64,000 nucleotides of DNA from Brevibacterium zhoupengii (GCF_021117425.1 NZ_CP088298.1:2852001-2916000); one strand, 5' to 3'; counted from the stretch's first letter, positions 1 through 9,089 are shown. The notes: generated from the sequence alone by a model not told the origin. A program made the numbers and translations.

Positions 1-428
1 GCCGGCAGGAAGTCACGTTTGAGGAGTTTGTCGCGCAGCTCTCCGCTGGCGTGGTCGCGCATGGCCAGCATGTTCATGGCCGTCTTCTTCGCCTTGGCGT
101 AAGCGGCGTCGAAATCCACCGGGCCGTCATCATCATCGTCATCATCGTCGAATGACAGTGCATTCGCGAAGGATGGGATGCCATCAGACTCTGACGTCTG
201 CACGGGTCCAGAGGCTACAGAAGGCCCCGGAGTCTGTGCTTCCGAGGCGTCATCGGCGAAGAATCCGCTTTCGCCTTCGGCATGGCGTTGGTCGATCTCG
301 GAGATGGCCTCGCGAAGCTTCTCCAGCTTCGACGAGGCCGCCCCTGATCGCACCGAGTCGGTCCCGTGTGGGTTCGACTCGGCAAGATCACCACCGCGAC
401 CGTGTGGGTCAGGAGACTTCGACGTCAT
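1..428 (-). CDS. recX: Regulatory protein RecX, N-terminal part (cut by the window edge)
   Basis: RecX binds RecA filaments and restrains recombinase activity. The ATG at 428 overlaps the recA stop by 20 bases, which fits translational coupling, and the frame stays open to base 1, so about 142 residues are visible. The last 35 or so ([20 protein letters not shown], then [12 protein letters not shown]) match the first helical repeat of RecX. Before that lies an unusually long, low-complexity N-terminal extension of about 105 residues that is rich in Ser, Asp, Glu and Gly and contains eight Asp in a row near residue 105. Ordinary RecX proteins have a much shorter leader. The identification rests on position after recA plus the short RecX-like segment. 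The C-terminal two thirds are outside the window. Confidence 0.85.
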   Translation of the reverse strand, partial: MTSKSPDPHGRGGDLAESNPHGTDSVRSGAASSKLEKLREAISEIDQRHAEGESGFFADDASEAQTPGPSVASGPVQTSESDGIPSFANALSFDDDDDDDDGPVDFDAAYAKAKKTAMNMLAMRDHASGELRDKLLKRDFLP

Positions 429-1521
429 CCGATTTCGAGCTCTCTGCTGCGGCGCCGTCTGCCTGATCGGCGTCTGCGTCTGCTTCGGGTTCGTCGACCT
501 TGATCAGACCCATCTTGTGTTTGATCTTGAGCTCGATCTCCTCTGCCAGGCCCGGGTTGTCGCGCAGGAAGTTACGCACGTTCTCCTTGCCCTGGCCCAG
601 CTGGTCACCGTCATAGGTGAACCATGATCCGGACTTGCGGATGATGCCGTTGTCGACGCCCATATCGATGAGGCTTCCCTCGCGGGAGATGCCCTGGCCG
701 TAGATGATATCGAACTCAGCCTGCTTGAACGGCGGGGCGATCTTGTTCTTGACGATCTTGGCACGGGTGCGGTTGCCGACCGCGTCTTGGCCTTCCTTCA
801 AGGTCTCGATGCGACGCACGTCGATGCGCACCGAGGCGTAGAACTTCAGAGCCTTACCACCGGAGGTGGTCTCCGGGGAGCCGAAGAAGACTCCGACCTT
901 CTCACGCAGCTGGTTGATGAAGATGGCGGTGGTCTTCGACTGGGACAGGGCGCCAGCGATCTTACGCAGTGCCTGCGACATCAGTCGTGCCTGGAGGCCG
1001 ACGTGGCTGTCACCCATCTCACCTTCGATTTCGGCCTTCGGCACGAGGGCTGCGACGGAGTCGATGACGATGACGTCGAGTGCTCCAGAGCGGATGAGCA
1101 TGTCAGCAATTTCGAGTGCCTGCTCACCGGTGTCCGGCTGAGACACGAGGAGCTGGTCGGTGTCGACGCCGAGCTTCTTCGCGTATTCCGGATCAAGTGC
1201 GTGCTCGGCATCGATGAATGCTGCGATGCCGCCTGTCTTCTGTGCGTTCGCAACAGCGTGGAGCGCCACGGTGGTCTTACCCGAGGATTCCGGGCCGTAG
1301 ATCTCAACGACACGACCGCGGGGCAGTCCGCCGATGCCCAGAGCGATGTCGAGTGCGATGGAACCGGTGGGGATGCAGGCGATCGGTTCCCGGACTCCTT
1401 CGCCCAGGCGCATGATCGCGCCCTTGCCGTAGTTGCGGTCGATCTGACCCAGTGCGGCGTCGAGTGCCTTCGACTTGTCGCCGCCGGTCGGGATCTGCAG
1501 GTTCTTCGGTGTACGAGCCAT
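409..1521 (-). CDS. recA: Recombinase RecA
   Basis: ATP-dependent DNA strand-exchange protein of recombinational repair and SOS induction, cytoplasmic. At 370 residues it is slightly longer than average because of an acidic Asp/Ala/Ser tail. The Walker A motif GPESSGKT is at residues 76-83, and the RecA core ([37 protein letters not shown]) is intact with no sign of an intein. The ATG at 1521 has an upstream GGAGA. It overlaps recX by 20 bases, so the two are almost certainly co-transcribed. An SOS-type palindrome lies about 145 bases upstream. Identity is secure. Confidence 0.99.
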   Translation of the reverse strand: MARTPKNLQIPTGGDKSKALDAALGQIDRNYGKGAIMRLGEGVREPIACIPTGSIALDIALGIGGLPRGRVVEIYGPESSGKTTVALHAVANAQKTGGIAAFIDAEHALDPEYAKKLGVDTDQLLVSQPDTGEQALEIADMLIRSGALDVIVIDSVAALVPKAEIEGEMGDSHVGLQARLMSQALRKIAGALSQSKTTAIFINQLREKVGVFFGSPETTSGGKALKFYASVRIDVRRIETLKEGQDAVGNRTRAKIVKNKIAPPFKQAEFDIIYGQGISREGSLIDMGVDNGIIRKSGSWFTYDGDQLGQGKENVRNFLRDNPGLAEEIELKIKHKMGLIKVDEPEADADADQADGAAAESSKSDDVEVS

Positions 1522-1828
1522 GGTCTCTCCTAAAAGTGTCGTTTTCCGTTGAGACCAAGGCTAGAAGGTGGCACTGACATAACAACAGAGGAACGAAGCC
1601 CCCCGTGGATAATCAGCCACTCATGGTCACAGGTCCCGTGATTCATTACCAGCATAACCGACATGGGAACAAGTGTTCTATATGTCGGTGCGTGTCGCAC
1701 TATTTTGCGCGATGTCATTGTGCAGCCGGTGCGAGAGAACCCGATGCGGTGATCGACAGAGACGTTGCGCGTCGAGGAGCGAAGCCCCAACGATCAGTTA
1801 CCACCACGACCGGGAAAACAGAACGGCC
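1522..1828. other. Intergenic leader of recA
   Basis: About 307 bases without a convincing gene lie between the DUF3046 gene and recA. They hold the SOS-like dyad at 1666-1679 and presumably the recA promoter(s). Short frames on either strand here lack family resemblance and typical codon use. Confidence 0.6.
1666..1679. promoter_or_regulatory. Candidate LexA/SOS box upstream of recA
   Basis: GGAACAAGTGTTCT contains the GAAC-N4-GTTC core of the actinobacterial LexA box (consensus near TCGAAC-N4-GTTCGA). It lies in the recA leader, about 145 bases before the recA ATG, where SOS control of recA is expected. No other perfect GAAC-N4-GTTC dyad was noticed nearby. The flanking positions deviate from the full consensus. 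Confidence 0.7.
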
Positions 1829-2056
1829 TCAGAAGGGACGGGAGCGTGGTTTCTCTTTACCCAGGCGACGTGATTCCGGTACGCCGGAAGCGTCGCAGAC
1901 TGCGATCCAGATGTCGCGGGGTTCAATCCCGGCTTTGAATGCTTCTTCAGCGGTTCGGGAACCCAAGCTGCTCAGCGCGAGATCCGTGTGCAGTGATGCG
2001 GCTCGTGCCTCGCCGAATTCCTCGTTCATGAGAACCCAGTAGAGGGTGTGACGCAT
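1829..2056 (-). CDS. DUF3046 family protein
   Basis: A 75-residue protein of unknown function. The pattern [19 protein letters not shown], then DLALSSLGSRTAEEAFKAG and DIWIAVCDASGVPESR, matches the actinobacterial DUF3046 family, which is typically 60-75 residues. Members usually sit next to recA and clgR, as here. The start lies directly against the clgR stop at 2056, so the two genes are coupled. A short basic tail (KEKPRSRPF) extends past the family core. No biochemical role is known. Confidence 0.85.
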   Translation of the reverse strand: MRHTLYWVLMNEEFGEARAASLHTDLALSSLGSRTAEEAFKAGIEPRDIWIAVCDASGVPESRRLGKEKPRSRPF

Positions 2057-2385
2057 TAGGGCTTGGCTGCCAGTCGCGGCACGGTGTAACCACCGGGACG
2101 ACCGAGGATCTTGTCGGAGAGCTCCTGTGGGATGGTGTCGGGAATCTCAACACCTTCTTCGAGTGCGAACCGATCCGAGACCGAAGACAGCAGAGCCGAC
2201 AACGGCAAGTCGAGGGCTTCACAGATTGCGGAGAGGAGCTCCGAAGAAGCTTCCTTCTGACCGCGCTCGATCTCGCTGAGGTAGCCCAGCGAGACGCTGG
2301 CTCCCATGGAGACATCGCGCAGGGTTCTCCCCTGGCGGCGGCGAACGGAACGCAACGCGTCACCGATTTCTACTCTCAGTAACAT
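2056..2385 (-). CDS. clgR: Transcriptional regulator ClgR (HTH XRE family)
   Basis: DNA-binding activator of clp protease genes and other stress genes in actinobacteria. The 109 residues carry a Cro/C1-type helix-turn-helix at about residues 10-65 ([20 protein letters not shown], then [20 protein letters not shown]), which is the hallmark of ClgR. The C-terminus ends in small residues (LAAKP); in relatives the C-terminus takes part in proteolytic turnover. Position between pgsA/cinA and recA is the conserved actinobacterial arrangement. Confidence 0.92.
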   Translation of the reverse strand: MLLRVEIGDALRSVRRRQGRTLRDVSMGASVSLGYLSEIERGQKEASSELLSAICEALDLPLSALLSSVSDRFALEEGVEIPDTIPQELSDKILGRPGGYTVPRLAAKP

Positions 2386-2581
2386 AACGCGTCCCTCCCT
2401 TTGTCTCCGCGAACTGTCCTAACGGTGTGCTCAACTTTACAGCCCGGTCGATGCCGAGCGCCAACCTGGGTGTGTGACCTGATGGTTTTGCCAGTCCATT
2501 CGAAGGTACCGGTGCATGTTCTTTCAATTGCCATTACTTGCTTAACTTCAACGAGGTGGAACTTATTCCAGGCATACGCGT
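2386..2581. other. Intergenic region upstream of clgR
   Basis: About 196 bases between the end of the CinA-family gene and clgR. It is less GC-rich than its surroundings and probably carries the clgR promoter. No gene or strong hairpin was found in it. Confidence 0.5.
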
Positions 2582-3139
2582 TCAGGCCTCGACGGAGTCG
2601 TCTGCTTCAGGTCCGAACGCCAAGCGGGTGACGAAATCATCGAGGTCGGCCATCATGGCGGCCACGGTCTGACTGCGGATCGCCTCTCGGTCTCCCTCGA
2701 AATGGTGTTCGCTGACCTGTGCCTTCCCGGCGAAGGCGATGGCGGTGTAGACGAGACCGACCGGCTTCTCGTCCTGCGGGTCTGGTCCTGCCACTCCCGT
2801 GCAGGAGACTCCGATGTCGGCGACGCACTCGCGTGCCGCGCCGGCTGCCATCTGGGCCGCGACGACTTCGTCGATGGGCCCGGTCTCTTCGAGCTGGTCT
2901 GCGTCGACTCCGGCCAGTCGAGATTTGAGGTCGGTGGCATAGGTGATGAGCCCGCCGCGAACGACCGCGGAGGCCCCGGGGACGTCGACGAGTGTCGCCA
3001 CGAAGCGACCACCGGTCAGCGACTCTGCTGCCGCGACCGAGAGTCCCACCTGCGTGCAGGTGGTGATGAGGTGCTGGCTGCGGGAAAAGAGCTCGGTCTC
3101 GTTCACGATCTCACTTGGCGTCTGGGCCGGTGTGTCCAT
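2582..3139 (-). CDS. pncC: CinA-family nicotinamide-nucleotide amidohydrolase
   Basis: Likely deamidates nicotinamide mononucleotide to nicotinate mononucleotide in NAD salvage, as PncC/CinA C-terminal domains do. The diagnostic motif VAAAESLTGGRFVATLVDVPG and the downstream GVSCTGVAGPDPQDEKPVGLVY are present. The protein is a stand-alone CinA C-terminal domain without the N-terminal molybdopterin-type domain. The start is uncertain. The open frame reaches a TTG at 3208 inside pgsA; the ATG at 3139 is chosen here, and a GTG at 3106, just after the pgsA stop, is also possible. None has a strong ribosome binding site. The gene follows pgsA in the usual actinobacterial order. Confidence 0.88.
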   Translation of the reverse strand: MDTPAQTPSEIVNETELFSRSQHLITTCTQVGLSVAAAESLTGGRFVATLVDVPGASAVVRGGLITYATDLKSRLAGVDADQLEETGPIDEVVAAQMAAGAARECVADIGVSCTGVAGPDPQDEKPVGLVYTAIAFAGKAQVSEHHFEGDREAIRSQTVAAMMADLDDFVTRLAFGPEADDSVEA

Positions 3140-3815
3140 CCGCGGCAGGAGGGCCATCGGCAGGGCGTTCCCCGGCGGGGCCGCCGACCGTGTGTGAGTC
3201 TTTGGCAAGTTTCGCAGCCTGGACGCAGTAGTCGATTCCGGTCACGACGGTGACGATGATGGCAGCGACCATGGTCAGCCAGGCCAGGATCAGCACGGCG
3301 AAGGTCACTCCTTCGGGAACGATCTGCGCAAGGGGGCGCAGGAGCAGGAAGAGTCCGATGGCGACGGTCTGCAGCACCGTCTTGATCTTGCCGCCTCTGG
3401 ACGCGGGCATGACGGCGATGCGGATCATGAAGAAGCGAAGCACGGTGATGCCCAGCTCCCGGATGAGGATGATGACCGGGACCCACCAAGGGATCTCTGT
3501 GATCATCGCCAGGCCGATGAGGGCCGCTGCCATCAGGGACTTGTCGGCGATCGGGTCCGCGATCTTGCCGAAGTTCGTGATGAGGTTGTATTTGCGTGCC
3601 AGGTCCCCGTCGATCTTGTCCGTGGCCATCGCCAGCAGGAAGACGGCCAGTGCCCACCACCGCATGGTCATGTCCTGGCCGCCGTCGGCGAGGAGGAGGA
3701 CGAGGAAGACGGGGACGAGCAGGATCCGGAGGACGGTCAGTGCGTTGGGAACATTCCACGGGCTGGGCTCTGCCGGTGTGTGTCCCGGGGCGCTGTTCTC
3801 TGGTCGATCATTCAC
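3111..3815 (-). CDS. pgsA: CDP-diacylglycerol--glycerol-3-phosphate 3-phosphatidyltransferase
   Basis: Integral membrane enzyme making phosphatidylglycerophosphate, or a related CDP-alcohol transfer product, in phospholipid synthesis. The CDP-alcohol phosphotransferase signature is complete: D66, D69-G70, A73-R74, G83, D87 and D91 in KIDGDLARKYNLITNFGKIA followed by DPIAD. Four to six hydrophobic segments span the 234 residues, and about 20 hydrophilic residues precede the first. It overlaps the start region of the CinA-family gene. Some actinobacterial members at this locus (PgsA3-type) may use other acceptors, so the exact substrate is inferred. Confidence 0.92.
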   Translation of the reverse strand: MNDRPENSAPGHTPAEPSPWNVPNALTVLRILLVPVFLVLLLADGGQDMTMRWWALAVFLLAMATDKIDGDLARKYNLITNFGKIADPIADKSLMAAALIGLAMITEIPWWVPVIILIRELGITVLRFFMIRIAVMPASRGGKIKTVLQTVAIGLFLLLRPLAQIVPEGVTFAVLILAWLTMVAAIIVTVVTGIDYCVQAAKLAKDSHTVGGPAGERPADGPPAADGHTGPDAK

Positions 3816-3845
3816 GTGACAACCCTATCTGAGGGACATGTGAAA

Positions 3846-3887
3846 GGCGTGGAGCCGACCGCTCGTTTCAGCGGTCAGCTCCACGCC
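3846..3887 (-). terminator. Probable ftsK terminator hairpin
   Basis: 18-base arms at 3846-3863 and 3870-3887 pair with one mismatch around a 6-base loop. The hairpin lies about 70 bases beyond the ftsK stop. On the minus strand it is followed by a short CTTTCA stretch rather than a long U-tract, as is common in actinobacteria. Confidence 0.8.
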
Positions 3888-3959
3888 GTATTCTGTTCTA
3901 TTCGCACCCCGCCCGATGGGCATGGGGCCCTACTCAGCGGGCCTGAGGTGCATCTGCGG

Positions 3960-6878
3960 TCAGCGACCCGTCAGTGACCAGGCGTCTTCGCCGCTGGTTT
4001 CGACGACTTCGAGTCCCGTCTCGGGATCGACATCGCCGACGTGCAGGTCTGCGGCATGTCCCACGCCCGTCGCATAACGGTCGTTGGCACCGGAACCTGA
4101 AGACCTCGCCGAGGTGCTCGCACCCGAGTCGCCGTAGTCGTCGAACTCCTCATCGAAGTCCCCGGCCGCCGACTGTGTGCCGCCCTGTGATCGGCTGTTC
4201 CCGCCGTAGCCGGAACCGTCGTCGTAGGCACCATCGTCGCCTGCCGCCGAGCTCGGTTCTTCGTCCGGAGGAGTCTCACCCTTGATGATCGCCAGGGTGC
4301 CGGGCAGATCCTCCGGCCGGACGAGCACGTCGCGGGCCTTCGAACCTTCGGAGGGGCCGACGATGCCGCGAGATTCCATGAGGTCCATGAGGCGACCGGC
4401 CTTGGCGAAGCCGACGCGCAGCTTGCGCTGCAACATCGACGTTGAACCGAACTGGGTGGTCACGACCTGCTCGGCTGCCTGGAGCAGGAGCTCGAGGTCG
4501 TCGCCGATCTCCTCGTCGATGACCTTCTTCGGTGCCTCGACCGCGACATCTTCACGGTAGTTCGGCTTGAGCTGGCCCTTGACGTGGTCGACGACCTTTT
4601 CGATCTCCGACTCGTTGACCCAGGCACCCTGGACACGCATCGGCTTCGCAGCACCCATGGGCAGGAACAGGGCATCACCCTGTCCGATGAGCTTCTCCGC
4701 ACCCGGCTGGTCGAGCACGACTCGCGAGTCGGCCAGGGAAGAGGTGGCGAATGCCAGACGTGAGGGCACGTTGGCCTTGATGAGGCCGGTGACGACGTCG
4801 ACGCTGGGTCGCTGTGTGGCCAGGACCAGGTGGATACCGGCTGCACGTGCCAGCTGCGTGATGCGCTGGATCGACGCTTCGACGTCGCGGGGGGCGACCA
4901 TCATCAGGTCGGCGAGCTCGTCGACGACGACCAACAGGTAAGGGTAGGGCTGGAGCACCCGTTCCGATGCTGCGGGAACTTCGACGCGACCCTCCCGGAC
5001 GGCCTTGTTGAATTCGTTGATGTGCTTGAACCCGAAGTTCGCGAGGTCGTCGTAGCGAGCGTCCATTTCGCGCACGACCCATTCGAGCGCCTCGGCGGCC
5101 TTCTTGGGGTTCGTGATGATCGGGGTGATGAGGTGCGGAATGCCCTCGTAGATCGTGAGCTCCACGCGCTTGGGGTCGACGAGGATCATGCGCACCTCGT
5201 CGGGGGTCGCACGCATCATGATCGAGGTGATCATCGAGTTCACGAAGCTCGACTTACCGGCACCGGTGGCACCGGCGACAAGCAGGTGAGGCATCTTCGA
5301 CAGGTCGGCGACGACGAAGCCGCCTTCGACGTCCTTGCCCACACCCATGACCAGTGAGTTCTCGGTCTTGCGGGCGGCCTTCGAGCGCAGCACATCGCCG
5401 AGGGCGACGTTCTCACGGTCGGAGTTGGGGATCTCGATGCCGATCGCCTTCTTGCCGGGAATCGGCGAGAGGATGCGCACATCGGCGCTGGCTACTGCGT
5501 AGGCGATGTTCTTCGACAGCGCCGTGACCTTCTCGACCTTGGTGCCCGCGCCGAGTTCGACCTCGTAGCGGGTGACCGTGGGGCCACGGGAGAATCCGGT
5601 GACCGCCGCGTCGATCTTGAACTGTTCGAGCACGTCGCGCAGTGCTTCGACGACGCGGTCGTTGGCCTCGGAGCGTTCCTTCGCAGGAGGTCCGGGCAGG
5701 AGGTTGTCCGATGCTGGCAGGGTGTAGGTGACGTCGCCTGCCAGGGTGAGCTGCTCGACGCGTTCGGGCAGCTGTTCCGTGGGTGGGGGTGCCGGGCTGT
5801 TCGTCAACGGCACCGGCGCCGAGGCGGCTCCCGAGGTGGTTTTCTTCGCCACGGTGGCAGCGTCATCGTCCATGCCGATGGTCTTCTTCAGCGCAGCTGT
5901 TTCACGCTCGGCTTTCGTGGGCCGACGTTCGCCGGGTTTGAACTGCGGACGTTCGATGACGGTGGTGTCAGCTTCTTCATCGCTGACATCGTTTTCGTGG
6001 ATGTAGGCCTTGTCGTAGGCCTTGGTCGCCGTGTCATCATCGGGATGCTCGCCCTCGGGGAGGTCGGTCTTCTTCTTCCGCGAGCGACGCTTGGCGCCCA
6101 TGACGGGCTTGAGGGTCGAGGTCCGGGCATTGTCGGCGACGAGGTCGGTCGAATCCTGTCCATCCTGCTTCTCGGAATCGGGCCGAGCCCCTCCGGTGAG
6201 ACGCAGGTAGAGATCCATCAGGCGCTTCGGGATCGAGCGCACAGGTGTCGCGGTGATGACCAGCAGGGAGAAGAGCCCGAGCAGGATGAGCAGCGGAACG
6301 GCCACATATCCGGTGGTGGCGACAACAAGGGGTGAGGAGATGACGAAGCCGAGCGCTCCTCCCCCGTTGGCCATAGCCTCACGGGAGTTGACGAAGCTGG
6401 GGTTGCCTGCGGCGATGTGGGCCAGTCCGGCCGCTGCGAACAGACCCAAGATGATGCCGATGAGGATCCGGTTGTTGCCTCGGTTGTCGTCTCCGCGCAG
6501 GAACAGTCGGATCGCATATGCGGTGAAGATCACCGGCAGGGCGAGGGCTACGCGGCCGAAGGTGCCTTCGACGACGTTGCGGACAACGTCGCTGATCGCA
6601 CCGGGGATGTTCCACCATTCGAAGGCTGCGATGATGATCGAGAGACCGATGAGGAAGAAGGCGGTGCCGTCTCTCTTCGTCGGTGACTGGTCGGTCGGTT
6701 CGTCACTGAGGATCTTTCGCGCACGGTTTCCGGCCATGTGGGCCACTCCCCTCCACGCACCGGTGACAACGTTTGTCCCGGGGTCTTCCTTGGTCCCCGC
6801 TTGCCCGGTCCGACCAGCAGTTTTACGCGCTGTGCCTTTTCCTTTACCAGAAGCGGGGGAAGTCGTTCTGGTCGCCAT
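3960..6878 (-). CDS. ftsK: DNA translocase FtsK/SpoIIIE
   Basis: Septum-anchored ATP-driven DNA pump that clears chromosomes at division. The 972 residues are ordered as follows: a basic N-terminus; four membrane segments between about residues 75 and 215; a long charged Ser/Thr/Glu/Lys-rich linker to about 390; the RecA-like motor with Walker A GATGAGKS near 535 and Walker B LLVVVDELADLMM near 650; and a C-terminal gamma winged-helix domain (STSMLQRKLRVGFAKAGRLM). An extra acidic Gly/Ser-rich tail of about 90 residues follows. rnj is its usual neighbour in actinobacteria; here a 15-kb accessory block lies between them. Confidence 0.98.
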   Translation of the reverse strand: MATRTTSPASGKGKGTARKTAGRTGQAGTKEDPGTNVVTGAWRGVAHMAGNRARKILSDEPTDQSPTKRDGTAFFLIGLSIIIAAFEWWNIPGAISDVVRNVVEGTFGRVALALPVIFTAYAIRLFLRGDDNRGNNRILIGIILGLFAAAGLAHIAAGNPSFVNSREAMANGGGALGFVISSPLVVATTGYVAVPLLILLGLFSLLVITATPVRSIPKRLMDLYLRLTGGARPDSEKQDGQDSTDLVADNARTSTLKPVMGAKRRSRKKKTDLPEGEHPDDDTATKAYDKAYIHENDVSDEEADTTVIERPQFKPGERRPTKAERETAALKKTIGMDDDAATVAKKTTSGAASAPVPLTNSPAPPPTEQLPERVEQLTLAGDVTYTLPASDNLLPGPPAKERSEANDRVVEALRDVLEQFKIDAAVTGFSRGPTVTRYEVELGAGTKVEKVTALSKNIAYAVASADVRILSPIPGKKAIGIEIPNSDRENVALGDVLRSKAARKTENSLVMGVGKDVEGGFVVADLSKMPHLLVAGATGAGKSSFVNSMITSIMMRATPDEVRMILVDPKRVELTIYEGIPHLITPIITNPKKAAEALEWVVREMDARYDDLANFGFKHINEFNKAVREGRVEVPAASERVLQPYPYLLVVVDELADLMMVAPRDVEASIQRITQLARAAGIHLVLATQRPSVDVVTGLIKANVPSRLAFATSSLADSRVVLDQPGAEKLIGQGDALFLPMGAAKPMRVQGAWVNESEIEKVVDHVKGQLKPNYREDVAVEAPKKVIDEEIGDDLELLLQAAEQVVTTQFGSTSMLQRKLRVGFAKAGRLMDLMESRGIVGPSEGSKARDVLVRPEDLPGTLAIIKGETPPDEEPSSAAGDDGAYDDGSGYGGNSRSQGGTQSAAGDFDEEFDDYGDSGASTSARSSGSGANDRYATGVGHAADLHVGDVDPETGLEVVETSGEDAWSLTGR

Positions 6879-6997
6879 GCTTCTTATCTTAGGGCGATTA
6901 TGCGCCCCTGCCCAGTAAATCCGCAGGGTTCGGCGCGCCGAAAGAGTGGGCAGAGGTTGGTCAACGAGGCGCCAGCGAAAGGAATCTCACGGCGTAT

Positions 6998-7597
6998 TCA
7001 GACTTCTGGGTCAACGCTCTCTGAGCTGCGTTCGGTGCTCGGCGGACTGCTTTCATTGTTCATCGGAGAGCTGGGGTGCATGGCGATGAAGAGCCCCCAT
7101 TGTCTGGTGGCTGATCTACTCCGCCGGGATTTGAACTCTTCGAAGAGTTCGGCGATGCGGGTTCGGAATTCCTCGACTTCGTCCTCGGTGAGCATCGCGG
7201 CCATACGTCCCATCGTGCGCTCCTCGTAGGGAGCCGCCGTGAATTCGGCGGTGAAGGCCTCGATCATCGGGTTCGTCACGTCGCCGACATCGATGTACCA
7301 GCTTTTGCCCGTCGCGAGGTACGGGATCTCCCGGGCACCCCGGCGACCCCGTCTCGGCTCCTGCGCCTCGAGGAAACCTGTGTCGGCGAGCATCCGCACA
7401 TGGTGCAGCGATGTCGCGGGGTTGAGGTCGGTCGCCTCGGCTATTTCGCGATTGCTCAGCGCCTCGTCCAGGCACAGCCGCAGGATGCGAATGCGCAGAC
7501 TCGAGGCCAAGGCCTTCGCCTCGGCATCGGTGGCGTCACGGCGTTCAACGGCTCGCGCGACGGTCCGCGCTGTGTTCTCGGCGCGCTCAGCATTCAT
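6998..7597 (-). CDS. ArsR-type winged-helix transcriptional regulator
   Basis: A 199-residue regulator with a winged-helix domain at about residues 25-95 (LSNREIAEATDLNPATSLHH, VRMLADTGFLEAQEP). It lacks the Cys pair of metal-sensing ArsR proteins. The C-terminal half is of the long YdhF/PadR-like helical type seen in ArsR regulators that control MFS exporters. It is divergent from the MFS gene with about 130 bases between, and those contain two inverted repeats sharing ATTGAC half-sites. It probably represses both genes and releases on binding an effector that is not identifiable here. Confidence 0.85.
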   Translation of the reverse strand: MNAERAENTARTVARAVERRDATDAEAKALASSLRIRILRLCLDEALSNREIAEATDLNPATSLHHVRMLADTGFLEAQEPRRGRRGAREIPYLATGKSWYIDVGDVTNPMIEAFTAEFTAAPYEERTMGRMAAMLTEDEVEEFRTRIAELFEEFKSRRSRSATRQWGLFIAMHPSSPMNNESSPPSTERSSESVDPEV

Positions 7598-7622
7598 ATC
7601 TCAACGCTAACGAGTGATCGGG

Positions 7623-7658
7623 AGAAGTCAATTGGTCACTCCACAGTGATTGACTTCT
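7623..7658. promoter_or_regulatory. Inverted repeat, candidate operator 1 of the ArsR/MFS pair
   Basis: 10-base perfect arms agaagtcaat (7623-7632) and attgacttct (7649-7658), with further partial pairing inside (gtcact/agtga). TTGACT in the right arm could also be a -35 element for the MFS gene, with a weak -10 near 7672-7678. Confidence 0.6.
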
Positions 7659-7682
7659 CTCAATCAGTAGTGTGAAACTAGC

Positions 7683-7700
7683 GATTGACAGTTGTCAATC
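7683..7700. promoter_or_regulatory. Perfect palindrome, candidate operator 2 of the ArsR/MFS pair
   Basis: gattgaca-gt-tgtcaatc is a perfect 18-base dyad. It resembles ArsR-family operators (ATTGACA-N2-TGTCAAT type) and lies just before the MFS ribosome binding site. It shares its half-site with the upstream repeat. Confidence 0.72.
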
Positions 7701-7730
7701 ACTCGTCATTCAGGACTCGGAGTGGAACCT

Positions 7731-9089
7731 ATGACCGCGCACGGCCCGCCCGAAAAGACCAGCCCGACCGAAGTGACCGGTTCAGCGTCGCTGTGGCGCC
7801 ATCATGATTTCCGGCAGCTGTGGATGGGCGACACAGTCTCCGTCTTCGGGGTCCAGTTCGTCGGCTTCGCTATGCCGCTCATCGCCGTGCAGCTGCTGCA
7901 TGCGGACGCATTCGAGATGGGAGTGCTCTCCACCCTTGAGTCCCTTGCCTTCCTCCTCATCGCCCTTCCCGCCGGCGCCTGGGTCGATCGGATGCGCAAG
8001 AAGTACGTACTCATCTCCGGTGACATCCTCAGAGCCCTGGTGCTGCTGAGCATTCCTGCAGCCTGGCTGCTCGGTACTTTGTCATTCGTCCACCTGTGCA
8101 TCGTGGCCGCGGTGGTCGGCATCATCACCGTCTTCTTCGACGTAGCGAATCAGTCGTACCTGCCCGAGATCGTCACCGGCGATCAGATCGCCGAGGGCAA
8201 TGGGAAGCTCCAGGCCAGTCAGCAGACCGCCAATGTCATCGGTCCCTCGGCAGCGGCGGGCCTGGTAGCGCTCATCGGGTCACCGCTGACGGTCGGCGTC
8301 ACCAGTGTCTGCATGGGACTTTCGAGTCTGTTTGTCAGTCGGATCAGACATCGAGAGCAGGCGCCCAGCGCAGTGAGCAGACAGCCTTTGCTGAAAGAGA
8401 TCCGGGCCGGACTGGCCTTCGTCTTCAGTCATTCCCTGCTGGTCAGAATCGTCGCCTGCACCGGTACCAGCAACTTCAGCTCCTCAGCGATCTTCGCGTT
8501 GTCGACCCTCTACATCCTGCGCACTCTCGATCAGCCTCAAGCCGTCCTTGGGCTCGTGCTCTCAATCAGTGCCGCCGGAGGGCTTCTCGGAGCCCTGGCG
8601 GCTCCCGCCCTGCAGCGCATCGTCGGTGAAGGTCGCACCATCTCCCTGTCCGCACTGGCAGGAGGCCTCACCTTCCTCAATCTGCCGTTGGCATCAGTCC
8701 TGCCACCGGTGCCGACGCTGACGTTCGGAGGGTTTCTGCTCGCTGCCTCGGTCGTCGTCTACAACATCACTCAGGTGAGCTTTCGCCAGCGGCTGTGTCC
8801 CAAACCTCTGCTCGGGCGGATGAACGCATCGATTCGATTCCTCGTCTGGGGTCCGATCCCCATCGGGGCCTTCCTTGGGGGAGCAATCGGGCATTCCATC
8901 GGCATCGTGGAGACCCTGTGGGTCTTCGCCACATTGGGCATCGTGGCATCTCTACCGGTGCTTCTCTCACCACTGACCGCGATGAGAAATTTGCCGAGCG
9001 CGCTCAATCTGCTCGAAGACGGCACGGGAGACGGCGACGGGCCTGACGGCAGAGACAGGTCCGGAGGTTGCGATCCGCGGCAAGATTAA
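7731..9089 (+). CDS. MFS transporter, probable drug/metabolite exporter
   Basis: A twelve-helix major facilitator protein of the MFS_3/EntS-like exporter type, about 452 residues from the chosen start. A frame-open TTG exists at 7692, but the ATG at 7731 has a GGAG eight bases upstream and leaves the normal short N-terminus (SLWRHHDFRQLWMGDTVSVF), so it is preferred. The loop motif GAWVDRMRKKYVLISGDILR between helices 2 and 3 is the family A-motif. The C-terminal 35 residues are a hydrophilic Gly/Asp tail. The substrate is unknown. Divergence from the ArsR regulator suggests substrate-induced expression. Confidence 0.9.
   Translation: MTAHGPPEKTSPTEVTGSASLWRHHDFRQLWMGDTVSVFGVQFVGFAMPLIAVQLLHADAFEMGVLSTLESLAFLLIALPAGAWVDRMRKKYVLISGDILRALVLLSIPAAWLLGTLSFVHLCIVAAVVGIITVFFDVANQSYLPEIVTGDQIAEGNGKLQASQQTANVIGPSAAAGLVALIGSPLTVGVTSVCMGLSSLFVSRIRHREQAPSAVSRQPLLKEIRAGLAFVFSHSLLVRIVACTGTSNFSSSAIFALSTLYILRTLDQPQAVLGLVLSISAAGGLLGALAAPALQRIVGEGRTISLSALAGGLTFLNLPLASVLPPVPTLTFGGFLLAASVVVYNITQVSFRQRLCPKPLLGRMNASIRFLVWGPIPIGAFLGGAIGHSIGIVETLWVFATLGIVASLPVLLSPLTAMRNLPSALNLLEDGTGDGDGPDGRDRSGGCDPRQD

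Noticed and set aside
787..1533. Long plus-strand frame opposite recA
   Set aside because: Antisense shadow of recA; no family resemblance and biased by codon structure of the real gene.
1900..1945. ggttcaatccc as part of a tRNA T-arm
   Set aside because: It lies within the DUF3046 gene and no acceptor or anticodon stem can be formed around it.
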